Assembly (NCBI RefSeq): GCF_046546175.1
Contig: NZ_JBKGYF010000012.1
Span: 1 to 32,270 of the forward strand
From: Methanohalobium sp046546175
GTDB lineage: Archaea > Halobacteriota > Methanosarcinia > Methanosarcinales > Methanosarcinaceae
DNA: 32,270 bases
Reading direction: 5' to 3'
The translations under genes and the position numbers were made by a program. Position 1 is the first letter of the stretch; every line of letters begins with the position of its first letter. The notes below the pieces were generated by a model. That model was given only the letters and a program-made list of their open reading frames with translations, did not search any database and was not told where the DNA came from. Below, piece after piece: positions 23,833-31,222 of the stretch.

Positions 23833-25197
23833 TTATCTGTATTTTCTATAATGTACAATTATCAATACTGAAAACATTAATATCAAGATGTTTGCTCCGA
23901 ATCCAGGCATCGAAGGTTCTCCTGGTGGAGCATCCGGGTCATTTATTCGACTGGATTTTTCAGCCATGTTTATTACCGGGACCTCATGTGTACCTTTACC
24001 GAATAAATCATCAATAACATCCTGGGGAGCTGAACGATATTGCAGTTTAACATTAACATATACAGGATATTCTACGCCCTCCGGGATGGAAAAATTATGT
24101 TTCTGCACAACTGTTTCCTTTGGAGGTATCCTGTCATCGGATAGTATACTTTCAGCGTTCCAGAATTTCATGGTAGGGTTTCCATTTCCATCCCCGAGTA
24201 CCGTATTAAACACCTGTATACCGGGTTTGATATCACCCTGTTTATCGATATTACCTGCATGGTAAATCTGTTTACCATTATCATCGGTTACTGAAACTTC
24301 CAGCCACATCTGTCTGATTTCAGAAACACCTGTAGGGATTTTGTGGCCTGCTCCTGAGTTTGTCACTAATACCTCTAAACCCACATACTCGTTTTCACTG
24401 GCATTCGAAGGAGATTTAATATTCATTGCGGCTGCTTTCTTAAGGCGTTCAATTGCTCTTCTTCTATGAGTTTCCTCATCAAGTATATCTGTTACAAAAG
24501 CATTGGCACCTTCAAAATAATGAAGTGATATATGGTCTCGTTTGGGTGCTCCTGATGCAGACCTACCCGGATTTGATTCAAAACTTGTTACCCCAGGAGA
24601 CATATGGCAGTCCTGGCATTGTGTACCTTCTGCAGAATATGAACTGTTTTTCCATACTTTATATGTATCATCCACAAGTACACCATTGGAATTGTTCACA
24701 TAATGACACATTCCACAAAACTCGGATTTTGTATGAAGTTTTGAGTATCTGGTTTCATGATATGTGGATTTTGATTCTTTCAAAGGTCCTCTCTGCACAT
24801 TACCCGGTGACAGGATAAAGGGTGCACTTGCAGATCCAATCCCTGCATTTCCAGATACACTATGACAGATATCACACTGTACTCCTTCTCTGGACACTTC
24901 ACTCAGTTCCCCACCTGGTGCTTCTCCCGAGGTAACACCTATAGGTGTATGGCAACGCAGACAGAATTCATCTATTGACCCTTCTGTATCTTCACTTGCA
25001 ACCTGTAATTCCTTTTGATAGAAAGGGTCAATGTACGCATTCGAATGCATACTTCCATCCCACTGGCTATGAATTATACCATGACAGGTGGAACATCGGG
25101 ACGCTTCTCTGAACTGGTCAGAAGATAATTCACCATGACCAATCGTCCCCACAGCTAAAACAACTGGAGACAAAAATAAGGTAAACAATATCAACAA
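23833..25197 (-). CDS. Pentaheme cytochrome c, PGF-CTERM surface protein
   Basis: A secreted protein with five heme-binding CxxCH motifs (CSTCH, CLRCH, CDICH, CGMCH, CQDCH) in the first 215 residues. A beta-rich region follows, then a C-terminal MPGFGAN, a hydrophobic helix and a basic tail, which is the PGF-CTERM pattern processed by archaeosortase to give a lipid-anchored protein. The five-heme layout recalls cytochrome c family proteins of Methanosarcina. The TTG at 25197 yields a signal peptide without a basic n-region. The frame stays open upstream through Arg-Thr to an ATC at 25219-25221 that sits well spaced behind GGGGGACC, so the true start may be non-canonical or mutated. It heads the Isf-FNR-rubrerythrin-AfpA row. 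Confidence 0.88.
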   Translation of the reverse strand: MLILFTLFLSPVVLAVGTIGHGELSSDQFREASRCSTCHGIIHSQWDGSMHSNAYIDPFYQKELQVASEDTEGSIDEFCLRCHTPIGVTSGEAPGGELSEVSREGVQCDICHSVSGNAGIGSASAPFILSPGNVQRGPLKESKSTYHETRYSKLHTKSEFCGMCHYVNNSNGVLVDDTYKVWKNSSYSAEGTQCQDCHMSPGVTSFESNPGRSASGAPKRDHISLHYFEGANAFVTDILDEETHRRRAIERLKKAAAMNIKSPSNASENEYVGLEVLVTNSGAGHKIPTGVSEIRQMWLEVSVTDDNGKQIYHAGNIDKQGDIKPGIQVFNTVLGDGNGNPTMKFWNAESILSDDRIPPKETVVQKHNFSIPEGVEYPVYVNVKLQYRSAPQDVIDDLFGKGTHEVPVINMAEKSSRINDPDAPPGEPSMPGFGANILILMFSVLIIVHYRKYR

Positions 25198-25254
25198 AAC
25201 CAGTACAAATACCGTTCTGATATGAGGTCCCCCTTTTAAAATAAAAGTACAGCA

Positions 25255-25281
25255 GATGCCAGAATAAATGTAAACGGCATC
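25255..25281 (-). promoter_or_regulatory. Hairpin in the cytochrome c mRNA leader
   Basis: On the minus strand GATGCC and GGCATC form a 6-bp stem over a 15-base loop, between the upstream terminator and the GGGGGACC ribosome site of the cytochrome gene. It could affect translation. A TATA-like TTTTTATA lies at about 25291-25298. Confidence 0.3.
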
Positions 25282-25291
25282 CTCTTCTGTA

Positions 25292-25320
25292 TAAAAACAG
25301 TGCTTCCACCTTCAGCACTG
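25292..25320 (-). terminator. Intrinsic terminator after the AhpD-like gene
   Basis: CAGTGCT and AGCACTG (25314-25320 and 25298-25304) make a perfect 7-bp stem around nine bases. On the minus strand it is followed directly by TTTTTAT and lies 13 bases after the stop codon. It separates the desulforedoxin-AhpD transcript from the cytochrome transcript. Confidence 0.6.
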
Positions 25321-25332
25321 TGATATTTGTGT

Positions 25333-25716
25333 TTATTCTATTTCTTTTTGCAGCAACTTTAATGCGTCCCTGCATGCAGCTACTGCAGGTGCACCCGATG
25401 TAATACCAATTACATCCATGGTTTCCATGATTTCTTCTTTGGTTGCTCCGTGATTGATGGCGTTTACCATCTGTGTCTGAGCGCATCTCTCACATTGTTT
25501 TGATGCTACAACTGCTAGCGCCATCAAAACCTTGTATTTAGAAGGGATTGCACCATCAGATAACAGTCTTTTGTTGCAGGCATTATATCTTGTAAGGTGG
25601 TTTGGGTCGAGTTCGCCGAGTATTTCCAGTATATGAGGCGTGTATCCTATCTTTTCACCCATTTCTTTTAACAAATCGTCTGGTTCAAGATGTTCTTCTT
25701 TTTTTCCATCTGTCAT
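25333..25716 (-). CDS. Carboxymuconolactone decarboxylase family protein (AhpD-like)
   Basis: A 127-residue all-helical protein of the CMD/AhpD family. It has the redox pair CERC at about residues 75-78 within ASKQCERCAQTQMVNAINHGATKEEI, the AhpD-type CxxC...H core. Such proteins work as thiol-disulfide partners in peroxide reduction, and the C-terminal helix also matches (AVAACRDALKLL). ATG start with GGGGAAGAT upstream. It is the last gene of a four-gene set with two DUF2180 proteins and desulforedoxin. The context supports a role in oxidative stress, while the substrate is unknown. Confidence 0.88.
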   Translation of the reverse strand: MTDGKKEEHLEPDDLLKEMGEKIGYTPHILEILGELDPNHLTRYNACNKRLLSDGAIPSKYKVLMALAVVASKQCERCAQTQMVNAINHGATKEEIMETMDVIGITSGAPAVAACRDALKLLQKEIE

Positions 25717-25740
25717 TTAAAATCTTCCCCTTATATTCAA

Positions 25741-25959
25741 TTAATCGAAAGCATCAGTTATAATGTTGTCAGCACATTCGTTGCATACAAACCTTGGTAA
25801 TGGCTTTGGGAGCCTCTTAAAATTCGGGTATGTTCCAACCGATACGGGAAGCTCCATGATTTTTGTGTGTTTAGTGCATATCCCTTTACCACAAAAAGTA
25901 CAGGCACCTGTAGATTCTGCATCTACGCCTTCATTCATACAATCATAACATTTCATCAT
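25741..25959 (-). CDS. DUF2180 small zinc-binding protein, copy 1
   Basis: A protein of about 72 residues opening with MMKCYDCMNEGVDAESTG, then CTFCGKGICTKH and a C-terminal CNEC. That is three Cys pairs plus His, as in the methanogen DUF2180 family, probably zinc- or iron-binding. The ATG at 25959 is preferred, behind GGTGTGAT; a GTG at 25968 would lie within that site. The function is unknown. It is paralogous to the gene immediately upstream and is followed by the AhpD-like gene 24 bases on. Confidence 0.8.
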   Translation of the reverse strand: MMKCYDCMNEGVDAESTGACTFCGKGICTKHTKIMELPVSVGTYPNFKRLPKPLPRFVCNECADNIITDAFD

Positions 25960-25974
25960 AAATATCACACCGAT

Positions 25975-26214
25975 TCAATAGTTTTCCTTGATAGCTTTGT
26001 GACATGTTGGGCAGAGCATTTTGGGTAAATGCTGCATATCTTCCATACTGCATTCCACACCCATACCGCATTTAAGCTCTACATCGTATTCACCTTTTAT
26101 TATTGGAAGGTCTTCCCGTACTGAATGTTCTTTACAGATGCCTCTACCACAGAGTATACAGATACCTATTGTATCGACATCTTTTCCTTGCTGAGCACAA
26201 TCATAACATTTCAT
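25975..26214 (-). CDS. DUF2180 small zinc-binding protein, copy 2
   Basis: A 79-residue protein with the same plan as its neighbour: MKCYDCAQQGKDVDTIG, CILCGRGICKEH, a longer middle with two more Cys (KCGMGVEC), and CPTC near the end. Start ATG 26214 follows AAAGGAAG; the longer frame to 26238 adds eight residues ahead of that site. Its role is unknown. It stands between desulforedoxin and the second DUF2180 gene, 15 bases from the latter, so these small metal proteins are made together. Confidence 0.82.
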   Translation of the reverse strand: MKCYDCAQQGKDVDTIGICILCGRGICKEHSVREDLPIIKGEYDVELKCGMGVECSMEDMQHLPKMLCPTCHKAIKENY

Positions 26215-26274
26215 TATAATCTTCCTTTGTTTTGTCATTTATCAATAAAGAATACGCATGCTCATAATTTATAT

Positions 26275-26397
26275 TTATTCAATCAATTTCATTTCTTCCC
26301 CACAGCATACCAGTGTTCCGCCACCAACTACAGTGACTTCAACTTCATTGCCACAGATTTCACATAAGTATTTTTCACCTACACTTGAAACTACCAA
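26275..26397 (-). CDS. Desulforedoxin-like 40-residue iron protein
   Basis: A very short gene easily missed. TTG at 26397 follows a near-perfect ribosome site (GGAGGTGAT, 26402-26410), and the frame ends in TAA at 26275-26277. The product has Cys12 and Cys15 (YLCEICGNEV), a VVGGGTLVCCGEEMKLIE tail, and the adjacent Cys pair at 31-32. This is the exact Cys-x2-Cys ... Cys-Cys pattern of desulforedoxin and of the N-terminal domain of desulfoferrodoxin (superoxide reductase), which holds a Fe(Cys)4 centre. The superoxide-reducing centre II domain is absent. It is the first gene of the DUF2180-AhpD-like set and probably an electron carrier in oxygen defence. Confidence 0.85.
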   Translation of the reverse strand: MVVSSVGEKYLCEICGNEVEVTVVGGGTLVCCGEEMKLIE

Positions 26398-26753
26398 AAA
26401 ATCACCTCCTACAATTATTAATTAATTTGCCGTTTCCACCATATATGTATATTGGTCAATATGACTTAATTTTCAATTTCTCTGGGGTTTGGAGATTTTA
26501 CCATAAAAAATTCCAGTATTTGCAATTTATAATTCTGGAGATTCATTTTAGTTCTATATGGTATTGGTAACCATAATTACCTATAATATATTGATTTAAT
26601 AAAACTTAAAATACTTTTTATATACAGTATATTTTATAATTAGGGGTTGTATTTATTAACTATAAAACAGATTATAGAGAATAATATAACCAATAAAGAT
26701 ATAAAGATGTATAATATCCTCAATATTGATATTTTAACATAGGAGGAGCTAAA
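26398..26753. other. Divergent intergenic region, desulforedoxin / mer
   Basis: 356 bases of AT-rich sequence between two oppositely directed operons. Besides the two ribosome sites and the mer TATA box, a minus-strand TATA-like AATTATAAAT lies at about 26525-26535. An inverted repeat GGTAA-N6-TTACC (around 26566-26581) lies between the promoters. No reading frame beyond the listed genes is convincing. Confidence 0.4.
26616..26624 (+). promoter_or_regulatory. TATA box for mer-fpoF
   Basis: TTTTATATA with an AAAATAC BRE-like element upstream. The predicted transcript starts near 26648, leaving a leader of about 105 A/T-rich bases before the TTG start, as is common for highly expressed methanogenesis genes. 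Confidence 0.5.
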
Positions 26754-27740
26754 TTGACATTCGGAATAGAATTTGTACCAGGTGACCCTGTACTTAAAAT
26801 TGCGCATTACGCAAAGCTAGCTGAGCAGAATGGATTCGATAATGTATGGGTAACAGACCACTTCAACAATCGTGACGTATACACCACACTGGCAGTTCTT
26901 GCCAACAATACCAACAGCATCAAACTGGGTACCGGTGTCACAAATCCATATACCAGAAATATCGGTATTACAGCATCTAGTATAGGTGCTATAAACGAAA
27001 TCTCAGGCGGCCGAGCAATCCTTGGAATCGGACCCGGAGACAAGGCAACCTTTGATTCAATGGGTATATCATGGGATAAACCATTAACAACAACCAAAGA
27101 ATCCATAGAAGCACTCAGAGGATATTTCGCGGGAGAAAAAGTATCCCTTGACGGTGAAATGATACAAGTCGGCGGAGCAAAAATGGCATTCAAGACCGGT
27201 AACATCCCAATCTATATGGGTGCCCAGGGTCCAAAGATGCTTCAGCTCGCAGGTGAAGTAGCAGACGGAGTACTGATTAACGGGTCCCATCCCAAAGACT
27301 TCGATGTCGCTCTTGACAAGATTAAAGAGGGTGCTGAAAAAGCCGGCAGAGACCTGAAAGATATTGATGTTGCAGCATATACCTGTTTCTCTGTTGACAA
27401 AGATGCTGACAAGGCAAAACAAAACGCTAAAGTTGTAGTTGCATTTATTGTAGCCGGTTCACCGGATGTAGTACTTGAACGCCACGGTATCGATCCTGAA
27501 GCCAAGAAGAACATCAGTGATGCTATATCCAAGGGTGATTTCAAATCATTGATGGGTGATATGGTTACAGAGGACATGGTAAATGCATTCTCTGTTTGTG
27601 GTACACCTGATGACTGTAAACAGAGAGTTGATGAGTTGTTCAATACCGGTGTAACACAGATTGTTGTAGGTTCTCCAATTGGTCCTAACAAAGAGAAAGC
27701 CATTAAGCTCATAGGAAAGGAAATAATCGGAGGAAAATGA
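26754..27740 (+). CDS. mer: F420-dependent methylene-tetrahydromethanopterin reductase
   Basis: Mer interconverts methylene- and methyl-H4MPT (or H4SPT) using F420H2, a core methanogenesis step in the cytosol. The 328-residue protein is a bacterial-luciferase-like TIM barrel. Its parts include FGIEFVPGDPVLKIA at the start, NVWVTDHFNNRDVYTTLAVLA, LGTGVTNPYTRN, GRAILGIGPGDKATFDSMGI and PIYMGAQGPKMLQLAGEVADGVLINGSHP, all strongly conserved in Mer. Start TTG 26754 sits behind AGGAGGAG (26741-26748); no ATG is available. It is directly followed, with no gap, by fpoF, an arrangement also known in Methanosarcina. Confidence 0.97.
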   Translation: MTFGIEFVPGDPVLKIAHYAKLAEQNGFDNVWVTDHFNNRDVYTTLAVLANNTNSIKLGTGVTNPYTRNIGITASSIGAINEISGGRAILGIGPGDKATFDSMGISWDKPLTTTKESIEALRGYFAGEKVSLDGEMIQVGGAKMAFKTGNIPIYMGAQGPKMLQLAGEVADGVLINGSHPKDFDVALDKIKEGAEKAGRDLKDIDVAAYTCFSVDKDADKAKQNAKVVVAFIVAGSPDVVLERHGIDPEAKKNISDAISKGDFKSLMGDMVTEDMVNAFSVCGTPDDCKQRVDELFNTGVTQIVVGSPIGPNKEKAIKLIGKEIIGGK

Positions 27741-28766
27741 TTGCACCCAAAAATACTGGATGTTATTGAAAACGATGTTTGTACTGCCTGTGGGGCATGC
27801 GCTGCCGTATGCCCCGTCGGGGCTATAACAGTTGATAAAAAAGCACAGATACGTGACCCCAACGATCTGACATTGTATGAAAAAGGAGCTGCACCATCAG
27901 TATGTGAAGATTGTTACGCCTGTGGCAATGTCTGTCCAGTGGTACATGGATATGTAGAAAACGAACTGGCTAATGTTAAACAGTTCTTTGGTGCCAAAAG
28001 CAGTATACCAGGACAGGATGGTGGAGCAACATCAGCTATTCTGAAATCTCTCCTCGAGCAGGGAGAAATTGATTGCGTAGTTGGAATAACCAGAAATGAA
28101 AACTGGGAAACAGAACTGGTGCTAATGACAGAGTCGTCACAGGTTGAAAAAACCGCTGGTACCAAATACACCTATGATTCAATACTCTCAGCTCTGAGAG
28201 AGCCTTTTAAAGATTATGACAGGATTGCAGTTGTGGGTGTTCCTTGCCAGACCCATGGAGCCCGTCTTATATTTGACAACATAAACGATAAAATTGCTGT
28301 TATCATCGGATTGTTCTGCATGGAAAGTTTCCATCATGAAACCATGTTGAACGAAATAATACCAAATGTACTCGGACTTGATATTGAACAGGTTGTCAAA
28401 ATGGATTTTGCCAAAGGAAAATTCTGGGCATACACCAAGGATGGTGAAGGTCACAGTGTAAAAATACCGACTGTGGCAAAATACGCCAGAAACCCATGTC
28501 ATCACTGCTGTGATTATACTGCAGTCCATGCTGACATATCTATAGGTTCAGTCGGTGCTCCAGATGGCTGGAACAGTATTTTGATACGTACAGATATTGG
28601 TGAAAAGTACTTCAAAAAAGCCAGCAAAGACCTAGAGACAATGGAAAATCCAGAACCTGGGATGGACCTTATTAAAAAATTACTCAACATGAAACACGAG
28701 AAAAATGTACCACATTATCTTGAAGCCTGCGAAAAATTTTCATTCGAAGCAGGCGGAATAAAATAA
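27741..28766 (+). CDS. fpoF: F420H2 dehydrogenase subunit FpoF
   Basis: FpoF oxidises F420H2 and passes electrons to the membrane-bound Fpo complex and methanophenazine; the soluble form also reduces ferredoxin. The 341-residue product has two 4Fe-4S motifs (CTACGACAAVC at about 14-24 and CEDCYACGNVC at about 55-65), then the FrhB-type F420/FAD domain with GGATSAILKSLLEQGEID and VVGVPCQTHGARL. The C-terminal CHHCCDYTAVHADISIGSVG stretch is typical of FrhB/FpoF. The TTG start abuts the mer stop codon with GGAGGA six bases before it, so the two are coupled. The other fpo genes are not in the window. Confidence 0.95.
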   Translation: MHPKILDVIENDVCTACGACAAVCPVGAITVDKKAQIRDPNDLTLYEKGAAPSVCEDCYACGNVCPVVHGYVENELANVKQFFGAKSSIPGQDGGATSAILKSLLEQGEIDCVVGITRNENWETELVLMTESSQVEKTAGTKYTYDSILSALREPFKDYDRIAVVGVPCQTHGARLIFDNINDKIAVIIGLFCMESFHHETMLNEIIPNVLGLDIEQVVKMDFAKGKFWAYTKDGEGHSVKIPTVAKYARNPCHHCCDYTAVHADISIGSVGAPDGWNSILIRTDIGEKYFKKASKDLETMENPEPGMDLIKKLLNMKHEKNVPHYLEACEKFSFEAGGIK

Positions 28767-28793
28767 ACCTGTATCCATAATATTTTTCCAACC

Positions 28794-29312
28794 ATGCACA
28801 GGAAAAGAGCATTTTATATCGGGCGTTTCCAGCCCTACCATCTGGGACATAATTCAATCATCAAACGAATTGCTAAAGAAGTGGATGAAATAGTTATAGG
28901 TATAGGCAGTGCTCAAAAGAGCCACAGTAATACCGACCCGTTCACCGCCGGAGAAAGGGTGATGATGATTCGAAATGCTCTTGAAAAGGAAAATATTCCA
29001 AATTATGCCCTCCCAATTGAAGATATCCAGCAAAACTCATTATGGGTATCCCATGTGCTTTCAAGGACTCCATTATTTGATGTTGTATATTCCAACAATC
29101 CACTTGTAATACAACTATTTGAAGAAGCAGGAATACCTGTAAAACAATCTCCAATGTACCAGAGGGAACAATATTCAGGCACAGGAATTCGGAGAAAAAT
29201 GATTGAAAATAGGGATTGGAGACATCTTGTCCCTGATACTGTAGCTGAAATAATTGATGAAATAGATGGTGTTACAAGATTGAGAAACGTATCAGAAACC
29301 GATGTTGACTGA
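28794..29312 (+). CDS. nadM: Archaeal nicotinamide-nucleotide adenylyltransferase
   Basis: NadM makes NAD from NMN and ATP. The 172-residue nucleotidyltransferase has the N-terminal GRFQPYHLGH motif (11-20, with the catalytic YHLGH), a GIGSAQKSHSNTDPFTAGERVMM block and the late motif YSGTGIRRKM (about 126-135), all as in archaeal NadM. ATG start; the gene begins 27 bases after fpoF and may be cotranscribed with mer-fpoF. Confidence 0.93.
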   Translation: MHRKRAFYIGRFQPYHLGHNSIIKRIAKEVDEIVIGIGSAQKSHSNTDPFTAGERVMMIRNALEKENIPNYALPIEDIQQNSLWVSHVLSRTPLFDVVYSNNPLVIQLFEEAGIPVKQSPMYQREQYSGTGIRRKMIENRDWRHLVPDTVAEIIDEIDGVTRLRNVSETDVD

Positions 29313-29645
29313 ATTTTATATAGTGTCAAGTTTTAATTTTCCGTTTTATTTAAAGAGTTTTTAATAGTTATTTTGTGACTATTCCAAAGAATTTAATATA
29401 TATAAAACTGAATGATTACTAATTAAAAAATCCTGGATTTATCCTTTAATTTTAATTATAATTAGGTATGTAGTTAATTATATACAAACAGCATATGAGA
29501 TTATCATAAAAACATTGTTCATGGAACTAGAAAAATATCTGTCATTTACTAGAGCATGGATGAACAAATCGATGTACAATTACAATGTATAATTCAATGA
29601 GTTAAAGACTATAGTAAAAGCTGGTTTAATTGGAGGCAAAATAAA
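29313..29645. other. Intergenic region upstream of the Cys-rich small gene
   Basis: 333 AT-rich bases. Two candidate TATA boxes lie at about 29396-29407 and 29476-29484, both implying a long untranslated leader (roughly 135-215 bases) before the ATG at 29646. The leader contains the hairpin listed separately and a TACA...TGTA inverted pair near 29575. No tRNA or other RNA gene is recognisable. Confidence 0.4.
29515..29567 (+). promoter_or_regulatory. Long-range leader hairpin before the Cys-rich small gene
   Basis: TTGTTCAT (29515-29522) pairs perfectly with ATGAACAA (29560-29567). Inside, two CTAG tetramers can pair. It lies in the predicted leader, about 80 bases before the start codon, and could be a folded regulatory element. 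Confidence 0.3.
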
Positions 29646-29849
29646 ATGGATGATAAAAAACCACCAGTATTTTGTGAGAAATACTGCATCATCTGCAAAG
29701 GTGCAAGATCAGGAAATAGCATCTGCAAAAAAATACAAAACCTTGAAATGAAAATCTTTGGTGAACAGGGATGCCCATTCGGAAAAGCCAGAACCAGATA
29801 TTATGGTGTCACACCTGATGAAAAATTACCATTTGATGATGAAGATTGA
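29646..29849 (+). CDS. Small cysteine-rich protein next to hemD
   Basis: A 67-residue soluble protein with five or six Cys: CEKYCIICKG near residues 10-19, then CKK and GCPFGKAR. The spacing CxxxCxxC resembles a metal or cluster site. The C-terminus is acidic (DEKLPFDDED). I do not recognise a named family. The start is ATG 29646 behind TGGAGG (about 29631-29636). Its stop overlaps the region just before hemD, so the two are translated together. A role linked to tetrapyrrole synthesis is only positional inference. Confidence 0.7.
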   Translation: MDDKKPPVFCEKYCIICKGARSGNSICKKIQNLEMKIFGEQGCPFGKARTRYYGVTPDEKLPFDDED

Positions 29850-29854
29850 TTGGC

Positions 29855-30568
29855 ATGAAAATTGCTGTTACCCGATTACATGAAAAAGATGAGGGGACAT
29901 CCAATCTTTTTAACCAATACGGGCTTGAAGCGGTGATTATACCTACTATACAATCGCAGGAACCATCTGATACATCATCTATAGACAATCTAATTGAAAA
30001 TATTAAATCCCAAAAAATTGATATCCTGATTTTTACAAGCACACTTGGGGTTTTGAAATTTTTCAATAAAATTGCAGATATTCCAAGAAATATCAGAATC
30101 ATAAGTGTGGGTCCAAAAACAGCACAGAAAGTGATTCAGTTCGGGCACCATACAGAGGTTCTTGACTCATACAATTCCAGACATTTTGCAGAATACATCG
30201 GTAAATACGCACCGGATAAAACTATAGGTATTGCCAGAGCAAATGTTCCAGATCCTGGGATTGTAAATACTCTGGAATCTTTAGGAGCTACTGTCATCGA
30301 AGGCACCTGTTATGAACTTGTAGAAACTCCAAACAAATTGAAAAATAACATCCTTAACAAAAACATTGACTGTGTAGTATTTACAAGTACTAAATCTTTT
30401 CTGGCTTCAAAACTTGCAAGTTCTGATGTCAGGGATGTTATTACAGTAGCAATCGGACCAAAAACTGCAGAAAACATGGAAAAACATGGAGTAACAGCAG
30501 ACCTGATAGGTTCGGGAACCCTTGATTCATGTGCAGTATTACTCAAAAATTTAAATAATTTTAAATAA
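29855..30568 (+). CDS. hemD: Uroporphyrinogen-III synthase
   Basis: HemD closes and inverts hydroxymethylbilane to uroporphyrinogen III, the precursor of heme d1-type, siroheme, cobalamin and the methanogenic F430. The 237-residue product has the divergent family fold: N-terminal KIAVTRLHEKD, LIFTSTLGVLKFF near 65, IISVGPKTAQKV near 85, and in the second half CVVFTSTKSFLASKL followed by VAIGPKTAENMEKHGV. The two TS and GPKTA motifs mark the two lobes. The preferred start is ATG 29855; a TTG at 29846 overlaps the upstream stop. It overlaps the end of the convergent Isf pseudogene by eight bases. Confidence 0.87.
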   Translation: MKIAVTRLHEKDEGTSNLFNQYGLEAVIIPTIQSQEPSDTSSIDNLIENIKSQKIDILIFTSTLGVLKFFNKIADIPRNIRIISVGPKTAQKVIQFGHHTEVLDSYNSRHFAEYIGKYAPDKTIGIARANVPDPGIVNTLESLGATVIEGTCYELVETPNKLKNNILNKNIDCVVFTSTKSFLASKLASSDVRDVITVAIGPKTAENMEKHGVTADLIGSGTLDSCAVLLKNLNNFK

Positions 30569-31146
30569 GCTTTTTTGCCAGATTTTGACCTCCATAATAA
30601 GCGGATTGTAATATTGTCTCATCCTGGGATATTGCACCTCTATCAAAATAACCTGTTACTGGAAACTTTGTCTCTATTTCATATCCCAGTGTTTCCAGTG
30701 GTTTTGACATAGCATTCAATGTGTATCCCATACCATCCATATTTTGCTGCTCACATATCCCAAAAACAATCGCTTTTCGACCCTGTCCTTTCAGACGGGA
30801 TGAATAGTTTCTGGGTCTATCCTCGGTGAAATCATAATAGGGATAGAGACGGTCGATAAAAGCCTTTATCCAAGATGTGACATATAATTTTGTGAAGGAG
30901 AACCCATCCCTCAAACTTTGGATAGAGAAGCTGCATACCGTCATAGAGCCTTGTACAGGTCTTATCTCTGCGGCACCGCTCACATCCTATACATGGCTGA
31001 ATTAAATAATCACACAGATGAATTGTATAGGTATCAATCCCTTCCTCTTCAACTCCTCTTAAAAAATTATCAAGCAATATATCAGTGTTACCGTTCTTCC
31101 GGGGACTCCCACTTAAACCGAGAACTTTTCCATATTCTACCTCCAA
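30561..31146 (-). pseudogene. Decayed iron-sulfur flavoprotein (Isf) gene
   Basis: An Isf/FMN-reductase gene broken at several points. The first part has the GLSGSPRKNGNTDILL flavin loop and the exact Isf cluster motif CX2CX2CX5C (CIGCERCRRDKTC). Near 30905-30913 the frame shifts: about five bases seem missing after KFE, and the flavin-loop region is shortened. The second part continues in another frame with VTSWIKAFIDRLYP and the usual C-terminal domain. At the 5' end, the ATG at 31133 behind GGAGGT is out of frame and would be in frame with one more A in the four-A run at 31126-31129. The TTG at 31146 overlaps the ribosome site. It probably gives no functional protein. Confidence 0.8.
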
Positions 31147-31222
31147 ATTTTTATTATAAATAACTGCTCAACACAATTCATTTAAATATTAGTACATTTT
31201 AACCTATTAAAGGAGGAGTTTT

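Noticed and set aside
25130..25486. 118-codon minus-strand frame spanning the AhpD-like end and the cytochrome start
   Set aside because: It crosses a terminator and overlaps two real genes in other frames, and the composition is not protein-like.
27242..27862. 206-codon minus-strand frame
   Set aside because: Antisense to mer and fpoF, with Ser/Thr/Pro-rich composition typical of a shadow frame and no ribosome site.
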